Positions 19,577 through 28,470 of a DNA stretch of 64,000 bases are shown here, piece after piece. Each line of letters begins with the position of its first letter. Within the stretch, counting starts at the first letter, position 1. The position numbers and the translations under genes are program-made. The notes beneath the pieces were generated by a model, which searched no databases, was not told the origin of the DNA, and saw nothing but the letters and a program-made list of their open reading frames with translations. The stretch is from Flavobacterium sp. HSC-32F16. Lineage in GTDB: Bacteria; Bacteroidota; Bacteroidia; Flavobacteriales; Flavobacteriaceae. The DNA is taken from NCBI RefSeq assembly GCF_024171645.1, contig NZ_JALKAC010000001.1:744001-808000 (forward strand), given 5' to 3'.

Positions 19577-20821
19577 TTAATTGTTTTTGATAGTTGGGAA
19601 TTGAAGTTCGATGGTACTTTGATTAAAACTATGTGTGGCTTCTGCAAATTGTTTTTTAATATCAATCGCCTGATTTAAAAAACTGATGTACGACCAATAA
19701 CTCATATCTCCGTTGGCATAACTTTTCTGTGCCGTTTCAATAATCTGGTTGGCGTATTGCAAACCTTCATTTTGATAATAATTTAGGTTTTTCTGCTGTT
19801 TTTTAAAGTTATGCTGCAATTCTTCTTTTTGCAGATTCAGGATAATTTTGTTTTTATCCAATGCCAATTGCGACTGCAAAATACTAATTTCCGCCGCTTT
19901 TGCTTTTGCCGTATTCACTCCGCCAAAAAGCGGAATCTGAAGTCCGGCCGTAAAACCCTGAAATAAGGATTCGGTATTAATAGTCTGCGCAAAATACCCC
20001 AAACCTAATTTTGGAGTTCGATTGGCTTTAAACGTTCCGGCTTCTTTTTGGTAAACCGAAATTTGCTGCTGATAAAAATCAGTCATTAAACTCTCGGCTT
20101 TTGAATCCTGATTTTCAATAAATGGATATTGCAGCGACGTCATTTCATCCGGAATAATATTTTCATCCGTCTGCACAAAAAACTGAAGCTGCTTTTGGTA
20201 AATAACCAAATCGTAATGCAATTGTTCCTCTTGCGTTTCGATTTCTTTTACTTTGGCTTTGGCACTGATTACCTCAATATTGCCGCTTTCTCCGGTTTTA
20301 AATCGGAGTTCAGCGTTCTTAAGGAATTTAGTGTAAATGGCGTTTAATTCTGAGTTTAACTTTTGAATTGAAATTCCATATAAGTATTGATAATAAGCCA
20401 AAGTCACGGCTTTTTCCAGTTCGTAAGATGATAATGCTTTTCGTTTCTCCGCCAGTTTGGCAAGTTCTTCCTGCAATTGTCTGTTTGCTTTTGTGACATT
20501 TCCTAACGGAAAGAATTGCTGTACCGAAACATTATGATCAAAATCAACACTGTTAAACTGCCCGCCCTGATATTGTACCTGTAACGGATCTGGCTGAAAA
20601 GCGGTTTTCTTTAAAACAGTTTGTTTTTCTATTTCTTTATCGGCAATTTTTAGGTCGATGTTATTTGATTTGGCAAGTTCTATTGCTTTTTCTAAAGATA
20701 TTTTGCTTTGTGCTGATATCATTGTGCTTGCTAATAGGAATGCACTTAACCGCAAAGTTCGCAAGGGAAGCGCGAAGTTCGCAAAGTTTATTATTCTTAA
20801 ATTATATAGTAACTTTTTCAT
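19577..20821 (-). CDS. TolC-family outer-membrane efflux protein (CzcC-like)
   Basis: Outer-membrane channel of the tripartite metal-efflux system, 414 residues. The signal peptide ends near ASTMISAQ. The mature part is dominated by long helices, with the TolC-repeat start ISLEKAIELAKSNNIDLKIA and a second repeat in the C-terminal half, as usual for the family. Part of the leader (IINFANFALPLRTLRL) is encoded by half a cgcaaag-type repeat, in the same reading frame as in the adaptor gene. It lies between the pump and the adaptor genes and probably forms one mRNA with them. Confidence 0.88.
   Translation of the reverse strand: MKKLLYNLRIINFANFALPLRTLRLSAFLLASTMISAQSKISLEKAIELAKSNNIDLKIADKEIEKQTVLKKTAFQPDPLQVQYQGGQFNSVDFDHNVSVQQFFPLGNVTKANRQLQEELAKLAEKRKALSSYELEKAVTLAYYQYLYGISIQKLNSELNAIYTKFLKNAELRFKTGESGNIEVISAKAKVKEIETQEEQLHYDLVIYQKQLQFFVQTDENIIPDEMTSLQYPFIENQDSKAESLMTDFYQQQISVYQKEAGTFKANRTPKLGLGYFAQTINTESLFQGFTAGLQIPLFGGVNTAKAKAAEISILQSQLALDKNKIILNLQKEELQHNFKKQQKNLNYYQNEGLQYANQIIETAQKSYANGDMSYWSYISFLNQAIDIKKQFAEATHSFNQSTIELQFPTIKNN
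20745..20792. repeat. Partial cgcaaag-type repeat inside the TolC gene
   Basis: cttaaccgcaaagttcgcaa followed by gcgaagttcgcaaagttt, one arm of the intergenic repeat family, lying within the N-terminal coding part of the TolC gene. It is nearly identical in sequence to the left arm of the element at 2440. Confidence 0.7.
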
Positions 20822-20840
20822 TTTCTTTAATTTTTTGTTT

Positions 20841-20943
20841 CACGCAGATTTAAAAGGATTTAAGCAGATATGCGCAGATTATTTATTTGTTATTTTTAAA
20901 AATTAAATCTATTTGATCTGCTTGAATCTGTAGAATCTGCGTG
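20841..20943. repeat. cgcagattt-type inverted repeat between pump and TolC genes
   Basis: Inverted repeat of about 103 bp with ends cacgcagatttaaaaggatt and gaatctgtagaatctgcgtg. A second copy is at about 53835-53937 and a weaker one at about 47103-47178. It fills the gap between the pump and TolC genes. Confidence 0.75.
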
Positions 20944-20948
20944 AAAAA

Positions 20949-23900
20949 TCATTTTACTTTACGGTTGAATTTCTCCAGCATTAAATACAGAATCGGTAAA
21001 ACGATTAAGGTCAATAAGGTTGCCGAGATTAAGCCGCCAATAACTACGGTTGCTAAAGGTTTTTGTACTTCTGCCCCGCCGCTTGTAGATAATGCCATTG
21101 GCAAAAAACCTAAAGAAGCTACGGCTGCGGTCATTAAAACCGGACGCAATCTGGTTTTGGTTCCGATTAAAATTCTTTGAAGCGGATCGAGAATTCCTTC
21201 TGATTTTAATTGATTGAAATACGAAATCAGGACAATTCCGTTTAAAACCGCTATTCCGAATAAAGCGATAAACCCAATTCCGGCCGAAATACTAAACGGC
21301 ATTCCTCTAAGAGAAAGCGCAAATACACCGCCAATAGCAGATAACGGAATGGCTGTAAAAATTAAAAGTGCCTGCTTATAACTTTTGAACGTAAAATACA
21401 GCAAAATCAAAATCAAACCTAAAGCGATTGGTAATGCAGCCGAAAGTCGTTTTGTGGCTTCGATTAAATTTTCAAATTGTCCGCCATAGGTTACATAATA
21501 GCCCGCAGGAAGTTTTAAATCTTTTTCGAGTTTCTGCTGAATTTCTTCTACAACAGTTTTAATATCTCTGCCCCTAACGTTTAAACCAACGGTAATTCGT
21601 CGTTTTCCATCTTCACGAACAACCTGAACCGGGCCTTGCTCATAATCTACAGTTGCGACTTGTGAAAGCGGCACCTGCTGTCCGTTTGGAAGCGGAATAA
21701 ACAAATTGCTTACATCAGTAATATCCCCTCGATTGTCTTCATTCATTCTTACGACAACATCAAACCGCTTGCTTTCTTCATAAATTTTTCCGGCACTTTC
21801 TCCGGCAAACGATGAACGAATGATCTGGTTGATATCAGATATATTTAATCCATATAAAGCGATTTTATTGTAATCGTATTTAATGGTGATTTGTGGAAGT
21901 CCCGTTACTTTATCGGCTTTTAAATCTCCAATTCCTTCAATGCTTTTTATCTTCGAAATCAGTTCTGATGCTTTTGAATCTAAGATTTCCAGATCATCAC
22001 CAAAAATCTTGATCGCAATATCGCTTCGGCTTCCTGTCATTAATTCGTTAAAACGCATTTGAATAGGCTGCGAAATTTCGATGTTCGCACCCGGAATTAC
22101 TTCCATTTCTTCTTTCATGGCGTTGGCGAGTTCTTCCCAATTACGGTATTTACCTTTCCATTCTTTTTTGTCTTTTAAAACAATAATCAAATCACCGCTT
22201 TCTATTGGCATTGGATCGGTTGGAATTTCTCCGCTTCCTATTTTGGTTACGATGGTTTTGATTTCCGGGAATTTGGCTTTTAAAATCTGCTCGTATTTGG
22301 TTGTCGTTTCTACCATCTGCGTAAGCGAACTTCCGGTCATGATTGTCGCGTTTATGGCCAAATCGCCTTCTTCAATTGTTGGAATAAATTCACCGCCCAT
22401 ATTATTAAAGACAATTAATCCGAAGGCAAATAATCCGAGGGAAATTCCTAAAACGACTTTTTTAAATTGAAGGGCTTTATTTAAAAACGGGGTATATAAA
22501 TTCTCAAACCAAAGCATCATTCTGTCACTGAAGTTTTCTTTGTGTTCTGTTTTCTTAGAAAGAAATAATGCACTCATCATTGGCACATAGGTCAGCGAAA
22601 GTATAAATGCTCCAATTACGGCAAAACCAACGGTCATCGCCATGGGTTTAAACATTTTTCCTTCGGTTCCTATTAAAGCGAGAATTGGTAAATACACGAT
22701 TAAAATAATGATTTCTCCAAAAGCGGCACTATTCCTGATTTTTGATGCCGAATTGTAAATTTCAACATCCATTTCTTCCTGAGAAAGTTCTTTTTTTCGT
22801 TTGAGTTTCTGCAGATGATGCATCGAAGCTTCTACAATAATAACAGCTCCATCAACGATAATTCCGAAATCTATGGCACCTAAACTCATAAGGTTTCCGC
22901 TTACGCCAAAGGCATTCATCAAGATAATAGCAAACAACATCGCCAGCGGAATTACCGAAGCGACGATCAGTCCGGCACGAAGATTACCAAGAAATAAAAT
23001 CAGAACAAAAATGACAATTAAAGCGCCTTCAAGTAAGTTTGTGGTAACAGTTCCAATTGCGTTATCAACCAGTTTTCCTCTGTCAATAAAGGCTTCTGCA
23101 ACGACACCTTCGGGCAGGCTTTTATTAATCTGGGTCATTCTTTCATGAATTCGGTTTACTACTGCGCTGGAGTTTTCGCCTTTCAGCATTAAAACCAAAC
23201 CGGAAACTATTTCTCCCTTTCCGTCTTTTGTTGAAGCACCGTAACGCAATGCAATGCCTTCGCGAACCTGCGCTACATCGCGCACGAGAACGGGAGAACC
23301 GTTTCTGTTTTTAACCACGACATTTCCGAGGTCTTTTACACCTTTTGCCATTCCAACACCTCGGATGAAATATGCATACTGATCTTTTTCAATATAAGCG
23401 CCTCCAGTATTTTGGTTGTTTTTTTCTAAAGCATCAAAAATTTCGGTGATCGTTACACCCAGACTATTTAGTGTATTTGGATTTACGGCGATTTCATATT
23501 GTTTTAATTTTCCTCCCCAGGTACTTACATCGGCAACGCCTTTAATTCCCTGCAATTGCGGAATAATAATCCAATCCTGAATGGTTCTCAGCTGTACAGC
23601 ATCGTATTTATTTTCCCAGCCTTTTTTGGCGTAAACATCATATTGGTAAATTTCGCCTAATCCTGTTGTAATTGGCGCTAATTCTGGTGTGCCGGCATAG
23701 GGCGGAATATTTTCTTCGGCTTGTTTTAAGCGTTGGAATATTTGTTCGCGTGCCCAGTAAATATCGACATCATCTTCAAAAACAACGGTTACGACAGATA
23801 ATCCAAAACGGGAAATACTGCGGAGTTCTATAATATCGGGAACCGTTTTTACGGCTTGTTCTAACGGATACGTAATTAACTGCTCGACTTCCTGACTTGC

Positions 23901-24068
23901 CAAAGTAGGCGCTGTGGTAATAATCTGAACCTGATTATTGGTTACGTCAGGCAGTGCATCTAATGGTAATTGTTTAAGCGAATAGCTTCCCCACGCTATT
24001 AAAACGAGGGTAAATAATAGTATAACGAATTTGTTTCGTATACTAAACTGAATGATTTTATCTAGCAT
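20949..24068 (-). CDS. Heavy-metal RND efflux pump, CzcA/CusA family
   Basis: Inner-membrane proton-driven RND transporter of 1039 residues. I chose the ATG at 24068 (MLDKIIQFSIRNKFVILLF), which is the standard family start; an upstream in-frame start would add a 22-residue tail without similarity to the family. The fourth membrane span carries DFGIIVDGAVIIVEA, with the acidic residues found in pumps for divalent cations such as zinc, cobalt or cadmium, unlike the copper/silver class. The family's typical two-fold repeat (two periplasmic loops, twelve spans) is visible. It works with the TolC and adaptor genes downstream. Confidence 0.93.
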   Translation of the reverse strand: MLDKIIQFSIRNKFVILLFTLVLIAWGSYSLKQLPLDALPDVTNNQVQIITTAPTLASQEVEQLITYPLEQAVKTVPDIIELRSISRFGLSVVTVVFEDDVDIYWAREQIFQRLKQAEENIPPYAGTPELAPITTGLGEIYQYDVYAKKGWENKYDAVQLRTIQDWIIIPQLQGIKGVADVSTWGGKLKQYEIAVNPNTLNSLGVTITEIFDALEKNNQNTGGAYIEKDQYAYFIRGVGMAKGVKDLGNVVVKNRNGSPVLVRDVAQVREGIALRYGASTKDGKGEIVSGLVLMLKGENSSAVVNRIHERMTQINKSLPEGVVAEAFIDRGKLVDNAIGTVTTNLLEGALIVIFVLILFLGNLRAGLIVASVIPLAMLFAIILMNAFGVSGNLMSLGAIDFGIIVDGAVIIVEASMHHLQKLKRKKELSQEEMDVEIYNSASKIRNSAAFGEIIILIVYLPILALIGTEGKMFKPMAMTVGFAVIGAFILSLTYVPMMSALFLSKKTEHKENFSDRMMLWFENLYTPFLNKALQFKKVVLGISLGLFAFGLIVFNNMGGEFIPTIEEGDLAINATIMTGSSLTQMVETTTKYEQILKAKFPEIKTIVTKIGSGEIPTDPMPIESGDLIIVLKDKKEWKGKYRNWEELANAMKEEMEVIPGANIEISQPIQMRFNELMTGSRSDIAIKIFGDDLEILDSKASELISKIKSIEGIGDLKADKVTGLPQITIKYDYNKIALYGLNISDINQIIRSSFAGESAGKIYEESKRFDVVVRMNEDNRGDITDVSNLFIPLPNGQQVPLSQVATVDYEQGPVQVVREDGKRRITVGLNVRGRDIKTVVEEIQQKLEKDLKLPAGYYVTYGGQFENLIEATKRLSAALPIALGLILILLYFTFKSYKQALLIFTAIPLSAIGGVFALSLRGMPFSISAGIGFIALFGIAVLNGIVLISYFNQLKSEGILDPLQRILIGTKTRLRPVLMTAAVASLGFLPMALSTSGGAEVQKPLATVVIGGLISATLLTLIVLPILYLMLEKFNRKVK

Positions 24069-24139
24069 TTGAAATATATAATGACATGAGAAATTAGACA
24101 AGAATTGTCTGATACATTTGTGGTTAGTCCACAACTCTC

Positions 24140-24162
24140 AATCCCGACAGCCATCGGGACAT
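24140..24162. repeat. Short palindrome cccgacagccatcggg type
   Basis: tcccgacagccatcgggac in the 96-base gap between the small Cys/His-rich gene and the pump gene. A related sequence, tcccgatagcaatcggga, lies at about 58497-58515. Probably a short dispersed hairpin. Confidence 0.5.
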
Positions 24163-24164
24163 CA

Positions 24165-24488
24165 TTATGCTATTTGAGGGGGCTGCCAAATACTTCCGTA
24201 AAAATTTGAAATAAAAACGGAATTGTAAGTGGGTAAAGTAATTGAAATTTTAGTGTAAGGGGCAGGAAATTCATACGTTACAGAAGTCTGGTAACTCAAA
24301 ACCTGCGCGCCACAGCAGTTGCAGGCACAAAATGGAGAACATAAATCATTGTCTTTATCGTGCGAATGATTTTCTTCTGATGCAAACTGGGCTGTTGTAT
24401 GCATAGCACTGTTCACTTCCATATCTGCACAGGGCATATTTGAAAGTGCTATCAAATAAATTGACAATAAAACAGTGATCCATTTCAT
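24165..24488 (-). CDS. Small Cys/His-rich secreted protein (DUF6660-like)
   Basis: Protein of 107 residues at the head of the metal-efflux operon. A hydrophobic start (MKWITVLLSIYLIALSNMPC) is followed by a segment with clustered His, Asp and Cys (ENHSHDKDNDLCSPFCACNC, about 40-60), which looks like a metal-binding loop. It ends in a beta-rich, Pro-rich tail. It resembles small proteins labelled DUF6660 found upstream of czc-type genes in Bacteroidota; this is from memory of the family. Likely role: periplasmic metal chaperone or sensor for the pump; inferred from composition and position only. Confidence 0.65.
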   Translation of the reverse strand: MKWITVLLSIYLIALSNMPCADMEVNSAMHTTAQFASEENHSHDKDNDLCSPFCACNCCGAQVLSYQTSVTYEFPAPYTKISITLPTYNSVFISNFYGSIWQPPQIA

Positions 24489-24746
24489 GATTGTAAAAAT
24501 AATACATTATTCTTTTCGCTTTCAAAAAAATATGTAAAACACTGATTTTAAATCATTTTATTTAAAAAATAATCCGTGATAAAGGAATTTTTAGTTAACT
24601 TTAACATTAATTAACACACAATTCCCTCTTAATACAATCATTTTATACTCCAGTAAAACAAAAAGATAAGCCGAAATTCCACTCAGAATACATTAGTCCA
24701 TATTTATTTCTAGCAGTTTTATTTTAATCAACTAATACTCTATTCA

Positions 24747-25868
24747 ATGAAATGTAAAAAACTAATATCAGCCGTTTTTTTATTATTTAGTGTTTCATTT
24801 TTCGGTCAGGTTTATACTGATAAAATCGTAGGACAAAAAAACCAAGAGTTAAAAGATAGTCTTAAGGTTGCCGATTATCCTTATGCTCTTCCTATCTGGG
24901 GTGAAAAAGTAGCCAAGAAAGGATATAAACTTCCTTACTCTGCCGGGCTTTCCTTAAATTATTTCTGGCAGGATTCTGAAATTATTATTAGTAATCTTCA
25001 AGTGGGTTTTAATAATGGCCCCATGTATAATTTAGATGAAATTGTGCGTTTTGATAAATCTTCTGTCGAAGCCGGAGCACTTACTATTCGTCCCGATATA
25101 TGGCTGCTGCCTTTTTTAAATATCTATGGTATTTTTGGAAAATCAAGTCCTTCAACAAAAATCAATGCAGGAATTTATATACCTGACGCTGATAATAATT
25201 GGTCTGAAATTGCCAATTTTAGTACAAAAGCCAGTTTTAGCGCTACCACATTTGGTTTTGGAATGACACCAACTATAGGAATTGGAGGCGGCTGGCTGGC
25301 ACTTGATATGAATATGGCCTGGACAGATGTAAGCGCCTTAGACAAACCTGCTTTTTCGTATGTATTTGGACCTCGTCTAGGAAAAACATTTAAACTTCCT
25401 AAAGCAGACCAAAATATAGCGGTTTGGGTTGGCGGTTTCAGGGTTCATATTTCCGGAAATACAAATGGAAATATTAATTTATCTGATATAATTGATTTAT
25501 CTACAGCGCAGGCAAAAGTCGACAATGGACTAAATAAGGTTTCTGAAAATCAACAAAAAGTCGATACCTGGTGGAGCGGACTAACACCTGCTGAACAAAA
25601 AAGTCCTGCTAACATTGCTAAACATAATACAGCGAATCGTGCCCTGGATAGTGCCGGAAATTTTCTGTCAACTTTAGATGGCGCTTTAAGCACTGCTGGT
25701 TCTTCATCGGTTCAGTATTCGCTTCAAAAAAGACCTAAAGATATGTGGAATTTCATTGTAGGTACTCAATATCAATTTAATAAACATATTATGTTCAGGG
25801 TCGAAGCTGGTTTTCTGGGAACTCGAACACAAGCTTTAGGAGGAATACAATATCGTTTTGGATTATAA
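24747..25868 (+). CDS. Probable outer-membrane barrel protein
   Basis: Protein of 373 residues with a signal peptide (MKCKKLISAVFLLFSVSFFGQ). The body alternates short hydrophobic and polar strands with many Gly and aromatic residues and ends in QYRFGL, all typical of an outer-membrane beta-barrel. An insert near residues 250-300 (STAQAKVDNGLNKVSENQQK) is predicted helical and would lie in a loop. I do not recognise the family. The next gene starts 10 bases after its stop. Confidence 0.75.
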   Translation: MKCKKLISAVFLLFSVSFFGQVYTDKIVGQKNQELKDSLKVADYPYALPIWGEKVAKKGYKLPYSAGLSLNYFWQDSEIIISNLQVGFNNGPMYNLDEIVRFDKSSVEAGALTIRPDIWLLPFLNIYGIFGKSSPSTKINAGIYIPDADNNWSEIANFSTKASFSATTFGFGMTPTIGIGGGWLALDMNMAWTDVSALDKPAFSYVFGPRLGKTFKLPKADQNIAVWVGGFRVHISGNTNGNINLSDIIDLSTAQAKVDNGLNKVSENQQKVDTWWSGLTPAEQKSPANIAKHNTANRALDSAGNFLSTLDGALSTAGSSSVQYSLQKRPKDMWNFIVGTQYQFNKHIMFRVEAGFLGTRTQALGGIQYRFGL

Positions 25869-25878
25869 AACCATTTTT

Positions 25879-26652
25879 ATGAAAAAAGGTTTAGTGTTAT
25901 TCGTTACATTACTTTGTATGAATCAGGCAAAATCGCAGGTTTTGATTTCCTTGATTTTTGGTGATAAACTAAATTCTCCTTTCTTAGAATTTGGTCTGGA
26001 GGGCGGTATCAATCTTACGGATATATCTGGCCTGGACAGTGAAGGCGTAAATCCCGGTTTTAATCTTGGTTTTTATTTTGATATTCGATCCAAACAAAAT
26101 CCGTCGTGGATGATTAATACGGGCGTAATTGTAAAATCGCCAATGGGTGCTCGCCATATTCCGGTTTATTCTTTAGATGATGTGAACTTAGACAATACTT
26201 TTGAAGGCGGAAGAGTGAATCGGGAAATTCGCTATTTTAATGTGCCTATTTTAATAAAATATCAGTTCAAAAATAGAATTTATTTCAAAACAGGCCCACA
26301 GTTAGGACTTTTGGCTTCGGCTTTTGATGAGTTTAAAAATAAAGTAAATGACAATGATGTCGTGTACAAGAAAAAAATAAGAGACGAAATCAGGGTTATT
26401 GATGCCGGAATTGCTTTGGGAGCGGGATATCACATGAATGTGGGCAACGGATTAAATATTACGGTTCAGTATTATTACGGATTGGTTCCGGTCATGAAAG
26501 GCGACGGCCCTAATGTTTATAACCGATCTTTGTATTTAACGGCGGGAATTCCTATTGGGAAAGGAAAAGCGGCGCAGAGACGTGCTGAAAAGGATGCGGA
26601 ACTCAATAAAATTATTCTTCCCGAAGAGGAAATGCCTAAACCTAAAAAATAA
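25879..26652 (+). CDS. Outer-membrane beta-barrel protein (porin-family-like)
   Basis: Protein of 257 residues. The start at 25879 (ATG) is chosen over a TTG at 25858 since it gives a clean signal peptide, MKKGLVLFVTLLCMNQAKSQ. The mature part is beta-rich (LEFGLEGGINLTDISG, FNVPILIKYQFKNRIYFKTG), matching small PF13568-type barrel proteins of Bacteroidota. The C-terminus is a charged tail (KAAQRRAEKDAELNK ... EEEMPKPKK), which is not a barrel end and may sit in the periplasm. It is co-transcribed with the preceding barrel gene. Confidence 0.75.
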   Translation: MKKGLVLFVTLLCMNQAKSQVLISLIFGDKLNSPFLEFGLEGGINLTDISGLDSEGVNPGFNLGFYFDIRSKQNPSWMINTGVIVKSPMGARHIPVYSLDDVNLDNTFEGGRVNREIRYFNVPILIKYQFKNRIYFKTGPQLGLLASAFDEFKNKVNDNDVVYKKKIRDEIRVIDAGIALGAGYHMNVGNGLNITVQYYYGLVPVMKGDGPNVYNRSLYLTAGIPIGKGKAAQRRAEKDAELNKIILPEEEMPKPKK

Positions 26653-26654
26653 AT

Positions 26655-27239
26655 CTAAGTATTAATTGAGTTTAGTAGTTGTAATATTTCATTGTTATCT
26701 AAAACATAATCTGGTGTGGTAAACAAAATGGCATTATTGGGCATAAAAGGCATATCTGCAGCAAGCGGACTTTGTACTACGATTTTTCCGCCTTTGGCCT
26801 GAATAGCTTTTAATCCATCGGTTCCATCTGTGTTTGATCCAGATAATAAGATACCTACTAAAGAATCCTCATAGATTTCTGCGGCCGATTCAAAAGAAAC
26901 ATCGATGCTTGGACGGCTGTAATTTATTTTTTCTGAAATATCAAGTGCCAAAGTATCGTCTTTTTCAAATAGTAAATGATAATTGGACGGCGCAACGTAA
27001 ACAAAACCGGGTTTAAGAATGGTTTTGTCTTCAATGGCTTTTACGGATATGCTGGATTTTAGAGTAATTAGTTCTTCTAAAGTCTGATCGTCGGTGCTTT
27101 TACGATGCACCACGATAACAATCGCAAAATTATTCAGTGTTTTTAATGCGGGTAAAATTTGCATTAAAGCATTCAAACTCCCTGCTGATCCTCCTATTAT
27201 CGCTAATCTGCAGTTGGATATTATCTTATTTTCCTCCAT
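26655..27239 (-). CDS. CheB-type protein-glutamate methylesterase domain protein
   Basis: Stand-alone CheB methylesterase domain, 194 residues, without the N-terminal receiver of classical CheB. Catalytic elements: Ser in IIGGSAGS (S18), His in VVHRKS (H45), and the Asp-containing loop LLSGSNTDGTDG. It overlaps CheR by 19 bases and ends the two-component operon. Since no receptor, CheA or CheW genes are near, it probably works on a sensor kinase rather than in motility; this is inferred. Confidence 0.88.
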   Translation of the reverse strand: MEENKIISNCRLAIIGGSAGSLNALMQILPALKTLNNFAIVIVVHRKSTDDQTLEELITLKSSISVKAIEDKTILKPGFVYVAPSNYHLLFEKDDTLALDISEKINYSRPSIDVSFESAAEIYEDSLVGILLSGSNTDGTDGLKAIQAKGGKIVVQSPLAADMPFMPNNAILFTTPDYVLDNNEILQLLNSINT

Positions 27240-28030
27240 ATTTTCTCTTTTTCATACTGTTTGTATTTGCCTGGAGAAATAGAATATTTTATGGTTTCCT
27301 TTGTGCCTAAGGCCAGAAACCCTAAAACAGCTAAACTTTCATCAAATAAATTAATGACTCTTTTTTGAAGATCATTATCAAAATAAATTAAAACATTACG
27401 GCATAAAATCATGTCAAACTCATTAAATGAGGTGTCTGAAACTAAGTTGTGCTGCGAATAAACCATTTTTTGCGACAGTTCTTCGTCAAACTTGGCAATA
27501 CCGTAATTGGCGGTATAATAACTCGAAAAGTCTTCCTGTCCGCCTGCATCGCGATAGTTTTGTGAATATTCTTTCATCATTCGAAGCGGAAAAATTCCTT
27601 TCTTGGCTGTGTCTAAAACCGTGGCGTTAATGTCTGTGGCGTAAATTAAGGATTTATGCAGCAAACCTGCTTCTTTAAGCATAATGGCCATAGAATAGAC
27701 TTCTTCGCCGGTTGAACAGCCGGCGTGCCATAGTCTTATAAACGGTTTTGTGCCTAAAAGCGGTAAAATTTCGTTTCTGAGTATGGTGTAAAATGCCGGA
27801 TCGCGAAACATCTCGGTAACATTAACCGTAATTTCGTCGACCATTCGTTTATAGTATTCAGCGTCTGTGCGTACTCTTGATAAAAATTCATGAAAATGAG
27901 TAAATCCGTCTAATTGGTATACTCTGTAGACACGTCTTTTTAGCGATGCTCTTGAATAACTGCTAAAGTCAAAACCATAATATTCATAAACCTCATTTAT
28001 AAGTGTTTCCAGCTCAATATCCTCAATCAT
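27221..28030 (-). CDS. CheR-type protein-glutamate methyltransferase
   Basis: SAM-dependent methyltransferase of 269 residues. The N-terminal helical domain (about 1-75) is followed by NVTEMFRDPAFY, the SAM-binding GCSTGEEVYSMAI and the ILCRNVLIYFD motif, all CheR hallmarks. It is encoded between a receiver-only protein (6 bases upstream) and CheB (19-base overlap), so the three are probably translated together. The likely targets are Glu residues in the neighbouring sensor kinases. Confidence 0.9.
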   Translation of the reverse strand: MIEDIELETLINEVYEYYGFDFSSYSRASLKRRVYRVYQLDGFTHFHEFLSRVRTDAEYYKRMVDEITVNVTEMFRDPAFYTILRNEILPLLGTKPFIRLWHAGCSTGEEVYSMAIMLKEAGLLHKSLIYATDINATVLDTAKKGIFPLRMMKEYSQNYRDAGGQEDFSSYYTANYGIAKFDEELSQKMVYSQHNLVSDTSFNEFDMILCRNVLIYFDNDLQKRVINLFDESLAVLGFLALGTKETIKYSISPGKYKQYEKEKIWRKIR

Positions 28031-28036
28031 AATTCA

Positions 28037-28402
28037 TCAAATTTTGCTTAGTATAAGCAGTAACTTATCCACATCAACTGGTTTAGAAATGTAATCATCG
28101 GCTCCAGCCTCTATACATTTCTCCTTATCGCCTGTCATAGCCTGAGCAGTAACCGCAATAACAAATATCGATTTTCTTGACGGAATGGCTTTTATTAACG
28201 GAATGGCATCATAACCATCCATTTCGGGCATCATCATATCCAGCAAAACAGCATCGATTTCTTCATCCGATTTTAATAGTTTTAAAGCTTCTTCGGCACT
28301 TGTACAAGACAAACAATCGTATGATTTGACACGCAAAGTATGCGTTAATGCGAAGATATTCCTGGAATCGTCATCTACAATTAAAAGTCGTTTTTTACTC
28401 AT
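28037..28402 (-). CDS. Single-domain response regulator (receiver)
   Basis: CheY-like receiver of 121 residues with no output domain. Acidic pocket D10-D12 (LLIVDDDSRN), phosphoacceptor D55 (VLLDMMMPEMDGYD), Thr in AVTAQAMTGD, and Lys in ISKPVDVDKLL. It is strikingly like the C-terminal receiver of the hybrid kinase encoded just upstream (shared MTGD-EKCI-AGA-DYI-KPVDVD pattern), which suggests duplication from it. It probably passes phosphate within this signalling operon. Confidence 0.92.
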   Translation of the reverse strand: MSKKRLLIVDDDSRNIFALTHTLRVKSYDCLSCTSAEEALKLLKSDEEIDAVLLDMMMPEMDGYDAIPLIKAIPSRKSIFVIAVTAQAMTGDKEKCIEAGADDYISKPVDVDKLLLILSKI

Positions 28403-28418
28403 TTAATATTATTTTATT

Positions 28419-28452
28419 AAACCTGACAGGTTTTTTAAAACGTGTCAGGTTT
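28419..28452. repeat. Palindrome aaacctgaca type
   Basis: aaacctgaca / tgtcaggttt arms in the 68-base gap between the hybrid kinase and the receiver genes. A related palindrome (aaacccgacag / ctgtcgggttt) is at 57433-57464. It lacks a clear T-run on the minus strand. Confidence 0.5.
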
Positions 28453-28470
28453 CTATTGGATCAATTCATT

